A stretch of 64,000 bases of DNA. Source: Bradyrhizobium manausense (GTDB lineage: Bacteria > Pseudomonadota > Alphaproteobacteria > Rhizobiales > Xanthobacteraceae). The stretch is from positions 2,542,001-2,606,000 of the forward strand of contig NZ_JAFCJI010000001.1 in NCBI RefSeq assembly GCF_018131105.1, given 5' to 3'. Numbering within the stretch: position 1 is the stretch's first letter; each line of letters begins with the position of its first letter. Under the pieces are notes generated by a model. The model was given only the letters and a program-made list of their open reading frames with translations, did no database searches and had not been told where the DNA came from. The translations under genes and the position numbers were made by a program. Below, one piece after another: positions 25,258 through 34,731 of this stretch.

Positions 25258-27462
25258 ATGGACCGACTTCGCATGGACTCCGCGCAAGCTGTTGAAACGA
25301 AAGAGAAAGCCACGGAGGCCGAGGGCCTGCCGGCAATTGCGTCGAGCCCCGAGCGATTTATCAATCGCGAGCTGTCCTGGCTGCATTTCAACCGCCGCGT
25401 CCTGGAGGAATCGGTCAATCCCAGCCACCCCGTGCTGGAGCGGGTGCGATTCCTGTCGATTTCGGCAAATAACCTCGATGAGTTCTTCATGGTCCGCGTC
25501 GCCGGCATCAAGGCGCAGGTCCGAGAGGGCATTGCCGAACGTGCCCCGGATGGCCTGACCCCGTCCGAGCAGCTCGCGCTGATCAACCGCACGGTCTCGC
25601 AGCTTGCCAGCGATCAGCAGGCGATCTGGCGCGACCTGCGCGGCACACTCGCCGACGTCGGCATCGTGCTGGTCGACGGCAAGGAGGTCACCAAGGCAGA
25701 GCGGACCTGGCTCGAGGACTATTTCCTCAACAACGTGTTTCCACTGCTGACGCCGCTGGCGATCGACCCGGCCCACCCCTTCCCGTTCATCCCGAGCCTG
25801 GGCTTCACCATCGCGCTCCAGCTGACGCGCGAGGCTGACGGCAAGCCGATGAACGCTCTGATCCGCATGCCCGGCAAGATCGACCGCTTCATCCGTCTGC
25901 CGGCCGAGGGCAAGGTCCGTTTGATCTCGCTGGAACAGGCGACCGGCCTGTTCATCAACCGCCTGTTCCCGGGCTATAGCCTCCACGGCCAGGGCGCCTT
26001 CCGTATCATCCGCGACTCCGAACTCGAAATCGAGGAAGAGGCCGAAGACCTCGTCCGCCTGTTCGAGACCGCGCTGAAGCGCCGCCGCCGCGGATCGGTG
26101 ATCCGGCTCGAAATCGATGCCAAGATGCCTGAGGAGTTGCGCAACTTCGTGCAGCACGCGCTGTCGGCGGCCGACGACGAGGTGTTCCTGGTCGATGGCG
26201 TGCTCGCCATGAACGAACTGTCGCAGCTCACGCGGCTCGACCGGCCCGACCTCGAATTCACCCCTTACGTCCCGCGGCATCCCGAGCGCGTGCGCGAACA
26301 CGGCGGCGACATCTTCGCTGCTATCAGGCAGAAGGACCTGATCGTCCATCATCCCTACGAATCCTTCGACGTCGTGGTGCAGTTTCTGCAGCAAGCCACC
26401 CGCGATCCTGACGTCGTCGCGATCAAGCAGACGCTCTATCGCACCTCGAACAACTCTCCGATCGTGCGCGCGCTCGCCGAAGCTGCCGAAGCCGGCAAGT
26501 CCGTCACCGCGCTGATCGAACTGAAGGCGCGCTTCGACGAAGAGGCCAACATCCGCTGGGCCCGCGACTTGGAGCGCGCCGGCGTGCAGGTCGTCTATGG
26601 CTTCCTCGAGTTGAAGACGCACGCAAAGCTCTCGATGGTGGTGCGCCGCGAGGGCGGCAGCCTGACCACTTACGTCCATACCGGGACCGGCAACTATCAC
26701 CCGGTTACCGCGCGCATTTATACAGACCTTTCCTACTTCACCTCCGAACCGACCATCGGCCGCGACGCCGCGCGCGTGTTCAATTTCATCACCGGCTACG
26801 CCGCGCCGAGCGATCTGGAAAAGATGGCGGTGTCGCCGCTGACTCTGCGCAAGCGCATCATCGAGCACATCCAGGGCGAGACCGAGCACGCGCGTCACGG
26901 CAAGCCCGGTGCCGTCTGGATGAAGATGAATGCGCTTGTCGACCCCGATATCATCGATGCGCTCTACGAGGCCTCACAGGCCGGCGTGCAGGTCGAGCTC
27001 GTGGTGCGCGGCATCTGTTGCCTCCGCCCCGGCATTCCCGGTCTGTCGGAGAACATCCGCGTCAAGTCGATCATCGGACGCTTCCTGGAACATGGCCGGA
27101 TCTACTGCTTCGGCATGGGTCAAGGCCTGCCGAGCGCCAAGGCGGCTGTGTATATCTCGTCGGCCGATATGATGCCGCGCAACCTCGACCGTCGCGTCGA
27201 AGTGCTGTGTCCGCTGCAAAATCCCACGGTGCATCAGCAGGTTCTCGAACAGATCATGGTCGCGAACCTGAAGGACAATGAGCAGAGCTGGCAATTGTTG
27301 CCGGATGGGTCGTCAACGCGTATGAAGGCCGCGAAGGGCGAAGAGCCTTTCAACGTGCACAACTACTTCATGACAAATCCGAGTCTGTCTGGCCGTGGAA
27401 AGTCGCTCAAGGAATCCTCGCCGCGCCGTCTCACGCGCCGAAACGAACGCCATCAGTCCTGA
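25258..27462 (+). CDS. ppk: Polyphosphate kinase 1
   Basis: A 734-residue enzyme making inorganic polyphosphate from ATP. The N-terminal domain opens with [19 protein letters not shown], and the two PLD-like catalytic domains follow. His474 in [10 protein letters not shown] is the autophosphorylated residue, equivalent to His435 of E. coli [15 protein letters not shown] and [21 protein letters not shown] are also typical. It is followed 15 bases later by ppx, so synthesis and breakdown are coupled in one transcript. The ATG at 25258 is the first in frame; a second ATG lies four codons on. Confidence 0.98.
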   Translation: MDRLRMDSAQAVETKEKATEAEGLPAIASSPERFINRELSWLHFNRRVLEESVNPSHPVLERVRFLSISANNLDEFFMVRVAGIKAQVREGIAERAPDGLTPSEQLALINRTVSQLASDQQAIWRDLRGTLADVGIVLVDGKEVTKAERTWLEDYFLNNVFPLLTPLAIDPAHPFPFIPSLGFTIALQLTREADGKPMNALIRMPGKIDRFIRLPAEGKVRLISLEQATGLFINRLFPGYSLHGQGAFRIIRDSELEIEEEAEDLVRLFETALKRRRRGSVIRLEIDAKMPEELRNFVQHALSAADDEVFLVDGVLAMNELSQLTRLDRPDLEFTPYVPRHPERVREHGGDIFAAIRQKDLIVHHPYESFDVVVQFLQQATRDPDVVAIKQTLYRTSNNSPIVRALAEAAEAGKSVTALIELKARFDEEANIRWARDLERAGVQVVYGFLELKTHAKLSMVVRREGGSLTTYVHTGTGNYHPVTARIYTDLSYFTSEPTIGRDAARVFNFITGYAAPSDLEKMAVSPLTLRKRIIEHIQGETEHARHGKPGAVWMKMNALVDPDIIDALYEASQAGVQVELVVRGICCLRPGIPGLSENIRVKSIIGRFLEHGRIYCFGMGQGLPSAKAAVYISSADMMPRNLDRRVEVLCPLQNPTVHQQVLEQIMVANLKDNEQSWQLLPDGSSTRMKAAKGEEPFNVHNYFMTNPSLSGRGKSLKESSPRRLTRRNERHQS

Positions 27463-27477
27463 CCGGAGATTTTTGCC

Positions 27478-28980
27478 GTGAAACGGCCGCGCAAGCGTGG
27501 CGCTAGCGTCGCGGTCATCGATATCGGCTCCAACTCGGTTCGTCTCGTCGTCTACGAGGCGCTGACACGGAGCCTGATTCCGATCTTCAACGAGAAGACC
27601 CTGTGCGGCCTCGGACGGGAGGTGCAGAGCACGGGTCTGCTCGCGCCTGATGCCGTCGACAAGGCACTGACCTCGCTGAGGCGCTTCCGCGCGTTGTGCC
27701 GCGTGATGCAGGTCGGCCGCGTGTTCGCGATTGCGACGGCGGCGTGCCGCGACGCCTCCAACGGCCCTGACTTCATCGCGAAGGCCGAGCGCATCTGCGC
27801 CGTGAAGATCGAGATCCTGTCGGGACCGCGCGAAGCGAAACTGTCGGCGCTCGGCGTGATCTCGGGCATCCATCGTCCCGACGGCATCGTCGGCGATCTC
27901 GGCGGCGGCTCGCTGGAACTGATCGACGTGCGCGGAAACAGCGTGCGCAGCGGCGTGACGCTGCCGCTCGGTGGCCTCGCGCTGCAGGACCTCGCGCACA
28001 AATCGCTCAAGCGCGCCGACCGCATCGTGCGCGAGGCGATCGATGATGTGCCGCAGCTCACCGCCGGACGCGGCCGCGCCTTTTACGCCGTCGGCGGCAC
28101 ATGGCGCGCGCTCGCGCGCATCCACATCATCCAGAGCGGCTATCCGCTCCAGGTGATGCACGGCTATTCGATTCCCGCGACCGAGGCGCTTGATTTTGCT
28201 CGTCGCCTGCGGCGCCTCGCCGCCGTCGACATGCTCGCCGACATCGAGGTCGTCGCGGATGCGCGGCGCCCTCTCCTCACCTATGCAGCGCTGGTGCTCG
28301 AGCACATCATCCGCGTCGCCAAACCGAAGACCATCGTGTTCTCGACGTTCGGCGTGCGCGAGGGCCTGCTGCATGAAAAGCTGCCGGAGTCCGAGCGCAA
28401 CAAGGACGGCCTGATCTGCGCCGCCGAGGAACTGAACCAGTTGCTGTCACGCTCGGCAAAGCATGCCCGCGAGCTGATGGCCTGGACCGATCGTCTGGCG
28501 CGCGTGGTGAAACTGCGCGAGACCGAGGAGGATCGCCGCCTGCGCCACACCGCATGTCTTCTTTCCGACATAGGCTGGCGCGTCCACCCTGATCATCGCG
28601 GGGAGCAGACGTTGAGCCTCGTGGTCAACGCGAATTTCGGCGCGATCGACCACCGCGAGCGCGCCTTTGTCGGCCTGTCGGTGTTCTATCGCTATGCAGG
28701 CCTCAGCGAAGAGAACCAGCCGCCGCTGACCATGCAGGAACTGCTGACGCCGGCGCAGCTCGAACGTGCCCGTCTGCTCGGCGCGGCGTTCCGCGTCGCG
28801 CATCTGATCTCGGCTGCGCGTCCGGGCGTGCTGCCGGCCACGCATTTCCGCAGCCAGGGCCGCAATCTGATGCTGGTGTTCGAGCACAGGCTCGGCGATC
28901 TCGTCGCCGACCGCGTCGGCAGCCGCTTCAAGCAGCTCGCCCGCCTGATCGGGCGATCCGGCTCGATCGTCAGACGCTAG
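27478..28980 (+). CDS. ppx: Exopolyphosphatase (Ppx/GppA family)
   Basis: A 500-residue sugar-kinase/Hsp70-fold hydrolase. The phosphate-binding loops are AVIDIGSNSVRLV near residue 11 and GDLGGGSLEL near 140. The C-terminal HD-like helical domain (RHTACLLSDIGWRVHPDH) completes the long Ppx form. It releases phosphate from polyphosphate or pppGpp. The start is a GTG at 27478 with GGAG upstream, and the gene follows ppk in one operon. It ends three bases from the convergent TerC-family gene. Confidence 0.95.
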   Translation: MKRPRKRGASVAVIDIGSNSVRLVVYEALTRSLIPIFNEKTLCGLGREVQSTGLLAPDAVDKALTSLRRFRALCRVMQVGRVFAIATAACRDASNGPDFIAKAERICAVKIEILSGPREAKLSALGVISGIHRPDGIVGDLGGGSLELIDVRGNSVRSGVTLPLGGLALQDLAHKSLKRADRIVREAIDDVPQLTAGRGRAFYAVGGTWRALARIHIIQSGYPLQVMHGYSIPATEALDFARRLRRLAAVDMLADIEVVADARRPLLTYAALVLEHIIRVAKPKTIVFSTFGVREGLLHEKLPESERNKDGLICAAEELNQLLSRSAKHARELMAWTDRLARVVKLRETEEDRRLRHTACLLSDIGWRVHPDHRGEQTLSLVVNANFGAIDHRERAFVGLSVFYRYAGLSEENQPPLTMQELLTPAQLERARLLGAAFRVAHLISAARPGVLPATHFRSQGRNLMLVFEHRLGDLVADRVGSRFKQLARLIGRSGSIVRR

Positions 28981-28983
28981 GGC

Positions 28984-29826
28984 TTATTCAGCAGCTTTTG
29001 CATGTTCGAGTGCAGCCTGGTTCAGGCTGCGCCGTCGCCAGATCGATCCGACCAGCAGTACGACGACGATACCGAGCGCGGCGCAGAAATATTCGGCGCC
29101 TGCGCCGCCATGAGCGAATTGCGGCGGGATGTGCAGGCCGCCGAGCATCTTGTCGAGCGAGGCGCCGAACGGACCTTCGGATAGCGAATGCAGCTTCGGC
29201 GCGATACCTGGATCGGTCGCGATCACCTCGCCTGCGATCCAGCCGAGCAGCGCCGCACCGGCCCAGACCAGGATCGGCAGCTTCGCAAGCAGCGCCATGA
29301 TCAGCGCGGCACCAGCGACGATCAGCGGCACGCTGATGGCAAGGCCGAGGACCAGCAACGGCACGCTGCCATTGGCGGCGGCAGCCACCGCAATGACGTT
29401 GTCGAGGCTCATCACGATGTCGGCCACGACAACGATCTGCACCGCCTGCCACAGATGCGAAGCGGACTCGACGTCCTCTTCCTCGTTTTCGGGCACCAGC
29501 AGTTTGGCCGCGATGACGATCAGCGCGAGGCCGCCGACCAGCTTGAGGTACGGCAGCTCCATCAGGCTCGCGACGATGCCGGTGAAGATGATCCGCAGCA
29601 GCACCGCGGCGCCCGCACCGAGCACCATGCCCCACAGGCGATGCCGGGGCTTGAGGCCGCGGCAGGCAAGCGCAATCACCAGCGCGTTGTCGCCGGACAA
29701 AAGGACGTTGATCCAGATGATCTTGCCGACCGCGATCCAGAAGGTCGGTTCAGCCATCTCATTGCGGAACTGGGTGAAGAATGCCCCGATCGTGGCGGGA
29801 TCGAAGATCTGCCAGAGCCAGTTCAC
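28984..29826 (-). CDS. TerC-family integral membrane protein
   Basis: A 280-residue protein with about seven to nine membrane helices. The family's acidic intramembrane motifs occur twice: LLSGDNALVIAL in the N-terminal half and VMSLDNVIAVAA in the second, the Asn-Asp pairs thought to bind metal ions. Between them is an acidic loop (PENEEEDVESAS). Relatives export manganese or other divalent ions, or load metals onto exported enzymes. The name tellurium resistance is historic. It lies 44 bases after ndk on the same strand. No yybP-type manganese riboswitch was seen in that gap. Confidence 0.88.
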   Translation of the reverse strand: MNWLWQIFDPATIGAFFTQFRNEMAEPTFWIAVGKIIWINVLLSGDNALVIALACRGLKPRHRLWGMVLGAGAAVLLRIIFTGIVASLMELPYLKLVGGLALIVIAAKLLVPENEEEDVESASHLWQAVQIVVVADIVMSLDNVIAVAAAANGSVPLLVLGLAISVPLIVAGAALIMALLAKLPILVWAGAALLGWIAGEVIATDPGIAPKLHSLSEGPFGASLDKMLGGLHIPPQFAHGGAGAEYFCAALGIVVVLLVGSIWRRRSLNQAALEHAKAAE

Positions 29827-29870
29827 AACAAGTCCTTTCGCCCCGTCGACTTAACCTGTCGGCTGAAGGA

Positions 29871-30293
<423 letters not shown>

Positions 30294-30603
30294 GATCTTG
30301 TCCTTGAAGAGAAAAAGGGTGGTTCGGAGTTGCGGGGCTTATATCGGCGCCTTGGCGATCCGGCAAGCGAGTGCCCGAACGGCCCGACGGGCGCTTCGCC
30401 GCAGGCTGGGAGCCGGATTCCAACATGGATTACAACGATTTCACTCAGATGAACCCAATCTGAAGGCCCTGTCAGGGTTTGGTTCAGCCTCACTGGCGTA
30501 ACGTCAGTCCCATCGAAACCAAAGCCTACCCCTGAGGCGGATCGTTTCGGCGGCCTTTCCATCGACGCGATTGCCCCGCGCCGGCAGTTCTGAGGAGATC
30601 ACC
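30294..30603 (+). other. 310-base gap with an inverted repeat upstream of a small secreted protein
   Basis: No gene is evident. TGAACC at 30450-30455 and GGTTCA at 30481-30486 form an inverted repeat, with an inner CCCT/AGGG pair at 30467-30477. It lies about 120 bases before the next start, at a distance and spacing compatible with an operator or an mRNA stem. The regulator is unknown. Confidence 0.35.
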
Positions 30604-30864
30604 ATGTTGAGGAAACTTTCGCTCGCTGCAGTCGCCGCGGTCGCGCTGGGTGCCGCGCTGGCCCCCACCTCCGCCTCCGCTCACTGGCATGGCGGCGGCT
30701 TTGGCTGGCACGGCGGTGGCGGCTGGCATCACGGCGGCTGGGGCTGGGGCAGTCCGCGCTTCTACGCCGCGCCCGTCTCCTACGGTTACGGCGGCTGCTA
30801 TGTCCGCCAGTTGGTCCCGACCCCCTGGGGCCCCCGCTGGCGGCTGGTCAACCGCTGCTACTGA
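30604..30864 (+). CDS. Small secreted His/Gly/Trp-rich protein
   Basis: An 86-residue protein with a signal peptide (MLRKLSLAAVAAVALGAALAP, cut around SASA). The mature part is packed with HWHGGG, FGWHGGGGWHHGG and GWGWG repeats, then a short segment with two Cys (GGCYVRQ and VNRCY). His clusters could bind divalent metals in the periplasm; this is inference from composition. GGAG precedes the ATG and a strong terminator follows, so it is a single-gene unit. Many rhizobial genomes carry similar short proteins. Confidence 0.72.
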   Translation: MLRKLSLAAVAAVALGAALAPTSASAHWHGGGFGWHGGGGWHHGGWGWGSPRFYAAPVSYGYGGCYVRQLVPTPWGPRWRLVNRCY

Positions 30865-30917
30865 GCCCGAAATGCCTTCCTGAGGTATCGTTCCCCCCTG
30901 CGGTACCTTCCAAGAGA

Positions 30918-30953
30918 GGCCCCGGCGTTCCCCCCGCCGGGGCCTTGTATTTG
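30918..30953 (+). terminator. Rho-independent terminator
   Basis: GGCCCCGGCG (30918-30927) and CGCCGGGGCC (30935-30944) pair perfectly around TTCCCCC, followed by TTGTATTTG. It ends the small His-rich gene. Confidence 0.85.
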
Positions 30954-31032
30954 GGCAGATACGACGAATTCATACAATTTTTACTAGAATGCCTGGCGTC
31001 CCCAACAACCGGCGAAACCATTTTGGGGGCCA

Positions 31033-31251
31033 ATGACTTGGTACCGTGTCGTTACTTTGAACACACGGAACCCTGCGATGCCCGGCCATTTTGCCAATGA
31101 CAGCGAGCAGATCGACCGGCGTACCAGCCGCTCGATTTGTGATGCCGTGGGCGAGCGTCTGCAGCAGAGCATTCGCCCCGAGCCCCGGCTCCCGACACAT
31201 CTCGAGCAGCTCCTGAACGAGCTGAAGAAGCGCGACCGCGATCCGCACTAG
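31033..31251 (+). CDS. Small NepR-like protein
   Basis: A 72-residue protein; an in-frame ATG at 31078 gives a 57-residue alternative covering the conserved part. The segment ICDAVGERLQQSIRPEP followed by LPTHLEQLLNELKK resembles the NepR family pattern (I/V-x-x-x-I/V-G-x-x-L-R, a short loop with Pro, then a second amphipathic helix ending L-L-x-x-L). NepR is the anti-sigma factor of the alphaproteobacterial general stress response. No ecfG or phyR gene lies here, so this would be a stand-alone paralogue. The match is by eye and the family is short, so the call is tentative. GGGGG precedes 31033. Confidence 0.45.
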   Translation: MTWYRVVTLNTRNPAMPGHFANDSEQIDRRTSRSICDAVGERLQQSIRPEPRLPTHLEQLLNELKKRDRDPH

Positions 31252-31308
31252 TTAAGTGCTCACAGAAAAACGGGTTGCGTTCGCCGCGCCTTGCGGTGAC
31301 AAGGCCGC

Positions 31309-33174
31309 ATGCTCTCCATCACCGACCTCTCCATCCGCCTCGCCGGACGCCTTCTGATCGACAATAGCTCCGTGCAGATTGCGCCCGGCTCGCGCGTCGG
31401 CATGGTCGGACGCAACGGCACCGGCAAATCGACGCTGTTCAAGGTGATCCGTGGCGAACTCGCGGCCGAGCACGGCTCGGTGACCCTGCCGCCGCGCTGG
31501 CGGGTCGGCAGCCTGGCGCAGGAAGCGCCGAACGGCCCGGAGAGCCTGATCTCGGTCGTGCTCAAGGCCGACCTCGAGCGCGAGGCGTTGCTCAACGAAG
31601 CGGAGAGCGCGACCGACCCGCACCGGATCGCCGAGATCCAGACCCGCCTCGTCGACATCGACGCGCATTCGGCGCCGAGTCGCGCCGCCGCGATCCTGTC
31701 CGGTCTCGGCTTCTCCGCCGCCGACCAACTGCGGCCCTGCGCCGAATTCTCCGGCGGCTGGCGCATGCGTGTCGCGCTGGCCGCGACGCTGTTCGCGGCG
31801 CCCGATCTGCTGCTGCTCGACGAGCCCACCAACTATCTCGACCTCGAAGGCACGCTGTGGCTGGAGGATCACCTCGCGCATTATCCGCGCACGGTGATCG
31901 TGATCAGCCATGATCGCGATCTGCTGGAGAGCTCCGTCGACCAGATCCTGCATCTGGAGCGCGGCAAGCTCACGCTCTACAAGGGCAGCTATTCCTCGTT
32001 CGAGGAGCAGCGCGCCGCGCGCGAGCTGCTCGATGCCAAGGCGGTCAAGCGCCAGGAGGCCGAGCGCGCCCGCCTGCAAGCCTTCGTCGACCGCTTCAAG
32101 GCCAAAGCCTCGAAGGCCCGGCAGGCGCAGTCTCGCGTCAAGATGCTGGAGCGGCTGAAGCCGATCACGGCGTTGGTGACGGAGGACGTGCGCGAGATCA
32201 CCTTCCCCGCGCCCGAGAAACTATTGTCGCCGCCGATCATCGCCGTCGACAATGCGTCGGTCGGCTACGATCCGGCGACGCCAGTGCTCAGCCGCGTCAC
32301 GCTGCGCATCGACAATGACGACCGCATCGCGTTGCTGGGTGCCAACGGCAACGGCAAGTCGACGCTCGTCAAGCTGCTCGCCGCGCGTCTCGCCCCCTTC
32401 TCCGGCAAGGTGACGCGCGCCGACAAGCTGTCGATCGCCTATTTCGCGCAGCATCAGCTCGACGAGCTGAACGAGGACGCCTCGACCTACGACCATGTCC
32501 GCAAGCTGATGGGGAGCGATGCGCCCGAGGCCAAGGTGCGGGCCCGCGCCGGCGCGATCGGCTTCTCCGGCAAGGCGGCCGACACCAAGGCCGGCAAACT
32601 CTCGGGCGGCGAGAAGGCGCGGTTGCTGCTGGGACTCGCCACCTTCTTCGGCCCCAACATGATCATCCTGGACGAACCGACCAACCATCTCGACATCGAC
32701 AGCCGCGCGGCGCTTGCCGAAGCCATCAACGAATTTCCCGGCGCGATCATCATGGTCTCGCACGACCGCTATCTGATCGAGGCCTGCGCCGACCAGCTCT
32801 GGATCGTCGCCGACCGCACCGTGACCAATTACGACGGCGACCTCGACGAGTACCGCCGCCTGGTGCTGTCTTCGCGCAATGGCGAGCCCGCGCCGCGCGA
32901 GCGCAGCATTCCCAGCGAGAAGCCGCAGCGTCCGAAGTCGGACAATCGCGGCTCGCTGAAGAAACGCATCGCGGAAGCTGAAAGCGAGATCGCGCGGGTC
33001 ACCGACATCATCGCCAAGATCGACACCGCGCTGGCGCTGCCCGACATCTTTACGCGCGATCCAAAGCAGGCCGCGCAACTGTCGAAGGCGCGTGCGAATG
33101 CGGCCGACGCGCTGGCGCGCGCGGAAGAGCAATGGCTGGAGGCGAGCGCGCAGTTCGACGAAGCCGCCGGCTAG
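31309..33174 (+). CDS. ABC-F family ATPase (Uup/YheS-like)
   Basis: A 621-residue soluble protein of two ABC domains in one chain with no membrane part. Walker A sites are GRNGTGKST near residue 34 and GANGNGKST near 345. Signatures are FSGGWRMRVALAA and LSGGEKARLLLGL, and Walker B/D-loop segments LLLLDEPTNYLD and MIILDEPTNHLD follow. The linker between them (ARQAQSRVKMLERLK) is the ABC-F P-site tRNA-interaction motif region. A charged coiled-coil C-terminal extension (about 540-621) is present as in Uup. Members act on ribosomes or in DNA-repair-linked roles. It is not a transporter. Confidence 0.93.
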   Translation: MLSITDLSIRLAGRLLIDNSSVQIAPGSRVGMVGRNGTGKSTLFKVIRGELAAEHGSVTLPPRWRVGSLAQEAPNGPESLISVVLKADLEREALLNEAESATDPHRIAEIQTRLVDIDAHSAPSRAAAILSGLGFSAADQLRPCAEFSGGWRMRVALAATLFAAPDLLLLDEPTNYLDLEGTLWLEDHLAHYPRTVIVISHDRDLLESSVDQILHLERGKLTLYKGSYSSFEEQRAARELLDAKAVKRQEAERARLQAFVDRFKAKASKARQAQSRVKMLERLKPITALVTEDVREITFPAPEKLLSPPIIAVDNASVGYDPATPVLSRVTLRIDNDDRIALLGANGNGKSTLVKLLAARLAPFSGKVTRADKLSIAYFAQHQLDELNEDASTYDHVRKLMGSDAPEAKVRARAGAIGFSGKAADTKAGKLSGGEKARLLLGLATFFGPNMIILDEPTNHLDIDSRAALAEAINEFPGAIIMVSHDRYLIEACADQLWIVADRTVTNYDGDLDEYRRLVLSSRNGEPAPRERSIPSEKPQRPKSDNRGSLKKRIAEAESEIARVTDIIAKIDTALALPDIFTRDPKQAAQLSKARANAADALARAEEQWLEASAQFDEAAG

Positions 33175-33279
33175 ATCGAAAACTGAAAAACAACCCCATG
33201 CACAGTAGCCGGGCCGCTGCCGGAAAAACCGCCATGACGCGACGCAACCGATTGAAATAGCGAAGACAATTCCCCGAAA

Positions 33280-34731
33280 CTAGCGTTCCCGCATGATCTC
33301 GTGCCGGTAGCGCTGCAGCGGCGAAAGCAGGTAGCTCAGGATGGTGCGCGAGCCGGTCCTGATCTCCACAGTGACCGCCATTCCCGGAGCCAGGCTGACG
33401 AGGCGGTCGTCCACCTGCATTTGCGTACGATCGAGCGAAATGCGGGCGCTGTAGCTGAGCTCCTGCCCGCTGGGTTCGCTGCTGCCGCGCTGCGCGCCCG
33501 GCGCGCTGTCGCCGCGCTCCGGCGGACGATCGCGAATGATGGCATCCTGCGAGACGCTCACGACCCGGCCCTGCAGCAGGCCGTAGCGGGTGAAGTTGAA
33601 AGTGTCGATCTTGATCGCGGCGCCCTGCCCGGCCTCGACAAAGCCGATGTCGCGGTTGGAGATCATCGCTTCGATCTCGAGCCGCGTGTCTGACGGCACG
33701 ATCACGAGCAGCGATTGCGCCGGCGTGACCACACCGCCGACAGTGTGAACCGCAAGCTGCTGCACGACGCCGTCGACCGGTGACGTCAGCAGCTGGAGGT
33801 TAGTCCGCTGCTGGGCCTTGACCAGGTCGCGCGCGAGGCCATTGGCCTTCTGCTCGCTCTTGGCGAGCTCATCGGACAGGCTCTTGCGATACTCCGCCAC
33901 GGCCTGGATGCGGGTCTCCCGGATCGCGGAGACGGCGGCCTCGGCCTCCTTCAGATGGCTGCGCTGGACCCCGAGCTCCTCCTGCTGCTCGATCTGGAGC
34001 TGAAGCGTTTCGTAATAAGTCAGCTTCGAGCCGATCTCCTTCTCCATCAATGTCCTGCGGATATCGACGCGCTGCTCGGTCACCGGCAGCAACGCGTCCA
34101 GCTTGTGGATCGTCGCTGCGATGGTCTGATGCTCGGCCTCCTTCTGCGCCTCCTGGCGCTCGAGGGAGGCGAGCTTGGCGCGATGCTCGCCGACCTGGCT
34201 GGTGAGAAGCTGCTGCTGCGTCGCGACGAGCAACGGATCGGCGTCGGCGGGCGGAACGAGATTGGCGGCGTCGGTTTCGCCGGCCGCGAGCGCAGCGCGG
34301 AGACGCGCGCTGTTGAGCCGTTCTGCCATGAGATCGTCATGCAGGTGATCGCGCTCAGCCGCATTCACAGTGGGATCAAGCTCGATCAGCACATCGCCTG
34401 ACTTGACCGCCTGCCCGTCCTGCACGTGGATGGCGCGTACCACGCCGGTCTCGAATGGCTGCACCACCTTGCTGCGCCCGCTCGACACGACCTTGCCGGT
34501 TGCGGACGCCACGATATCGATCGTGCCCCAGGCCGACCACGCGAGCGCCGCGCACACAAGAGCCATCAGCGCAAACGCGATGCCCCGGCCGATCGGCGAC
34601 GGCGGCGTCTCGGTCATCTCAAGCGCTGCCGGCAGGAAGGCGGTTTCCTCGACGCGCCGGCTCTTCCCGCTCCGGAAGGGAACGACTGATGGTTCCGGCC
34701 TCGAGGCCGGCATTGCGTTAGCCGACCTCAT
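33280..34731 (-). CDS. Type I secretion periplasmic adaptor (HlyD family)
   Basis: A 483-residue membrane fusion protein. A short cytoplasmic N-terminus of about 49 residues precedes one membrane helix (50-69), then a lipoyl half-motif (VVQPFETGVVRAIHVQDGQAVKSGD), a long coiled coil at about 130-310, and the second lipoyl half and beta-barrel domain. GGGAGG five bases upstream supports the ATG at 34731, which overlaps the ABC gene's 3' end by 14 bases. It links the inner-membrane ABC exporter to a TolC-like outer-membrane channel, which is not encoded in the window. Confidence 0.92.
   Translation of the reverse strand: MRSANAMPASRPEPSVVPFRSGKSRRVEETAFLPAALEMTETPPSPIGRGIAFALMALVCAALAWSAWGTIDIVASATGKVVSSGRSKVVQPFETGVVRAIHVQDGQAVKSGDVLIELDPTVNAAERDHLHDDLMAERLNSARLRAALAAGETDAANLVPPADADPLLVATQQQLLTSQVGEHRAKLASLERQEAQKEAEHQTIAATIHKLDALLPVTEQRVDIRRTLMEKEIGSKLTYYETLQLQIEQQEELGVQRSHLKEAEAAVSAIRETRIQAVAEYRKSLSDELAKSEQKANGLARDLVKAQQRTNLQLLTSPVDGVVQQLAVHTVGGVVTPAQSLLVIVPSDTRLEIEAMISNRDIGFVEAGQGAAIKIDTFNFTRYGLLQGRVVSVSQDAIIRDRPPERGDSAPGAQRGSSEPSGQELSYSARISLDRTQMQVDDRLVSLAPGMAVTVEIRTGSRTILSYLLSPLQRYRHEIMRER

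Noticed and set aside
29827..29870. A yybP-ykoY manganese riboswitch before the TerC-family gene
   Set aside because: The gap is only 44 bases and holds just an 8-base stem near the ndk stop, too short for that riboswitch.
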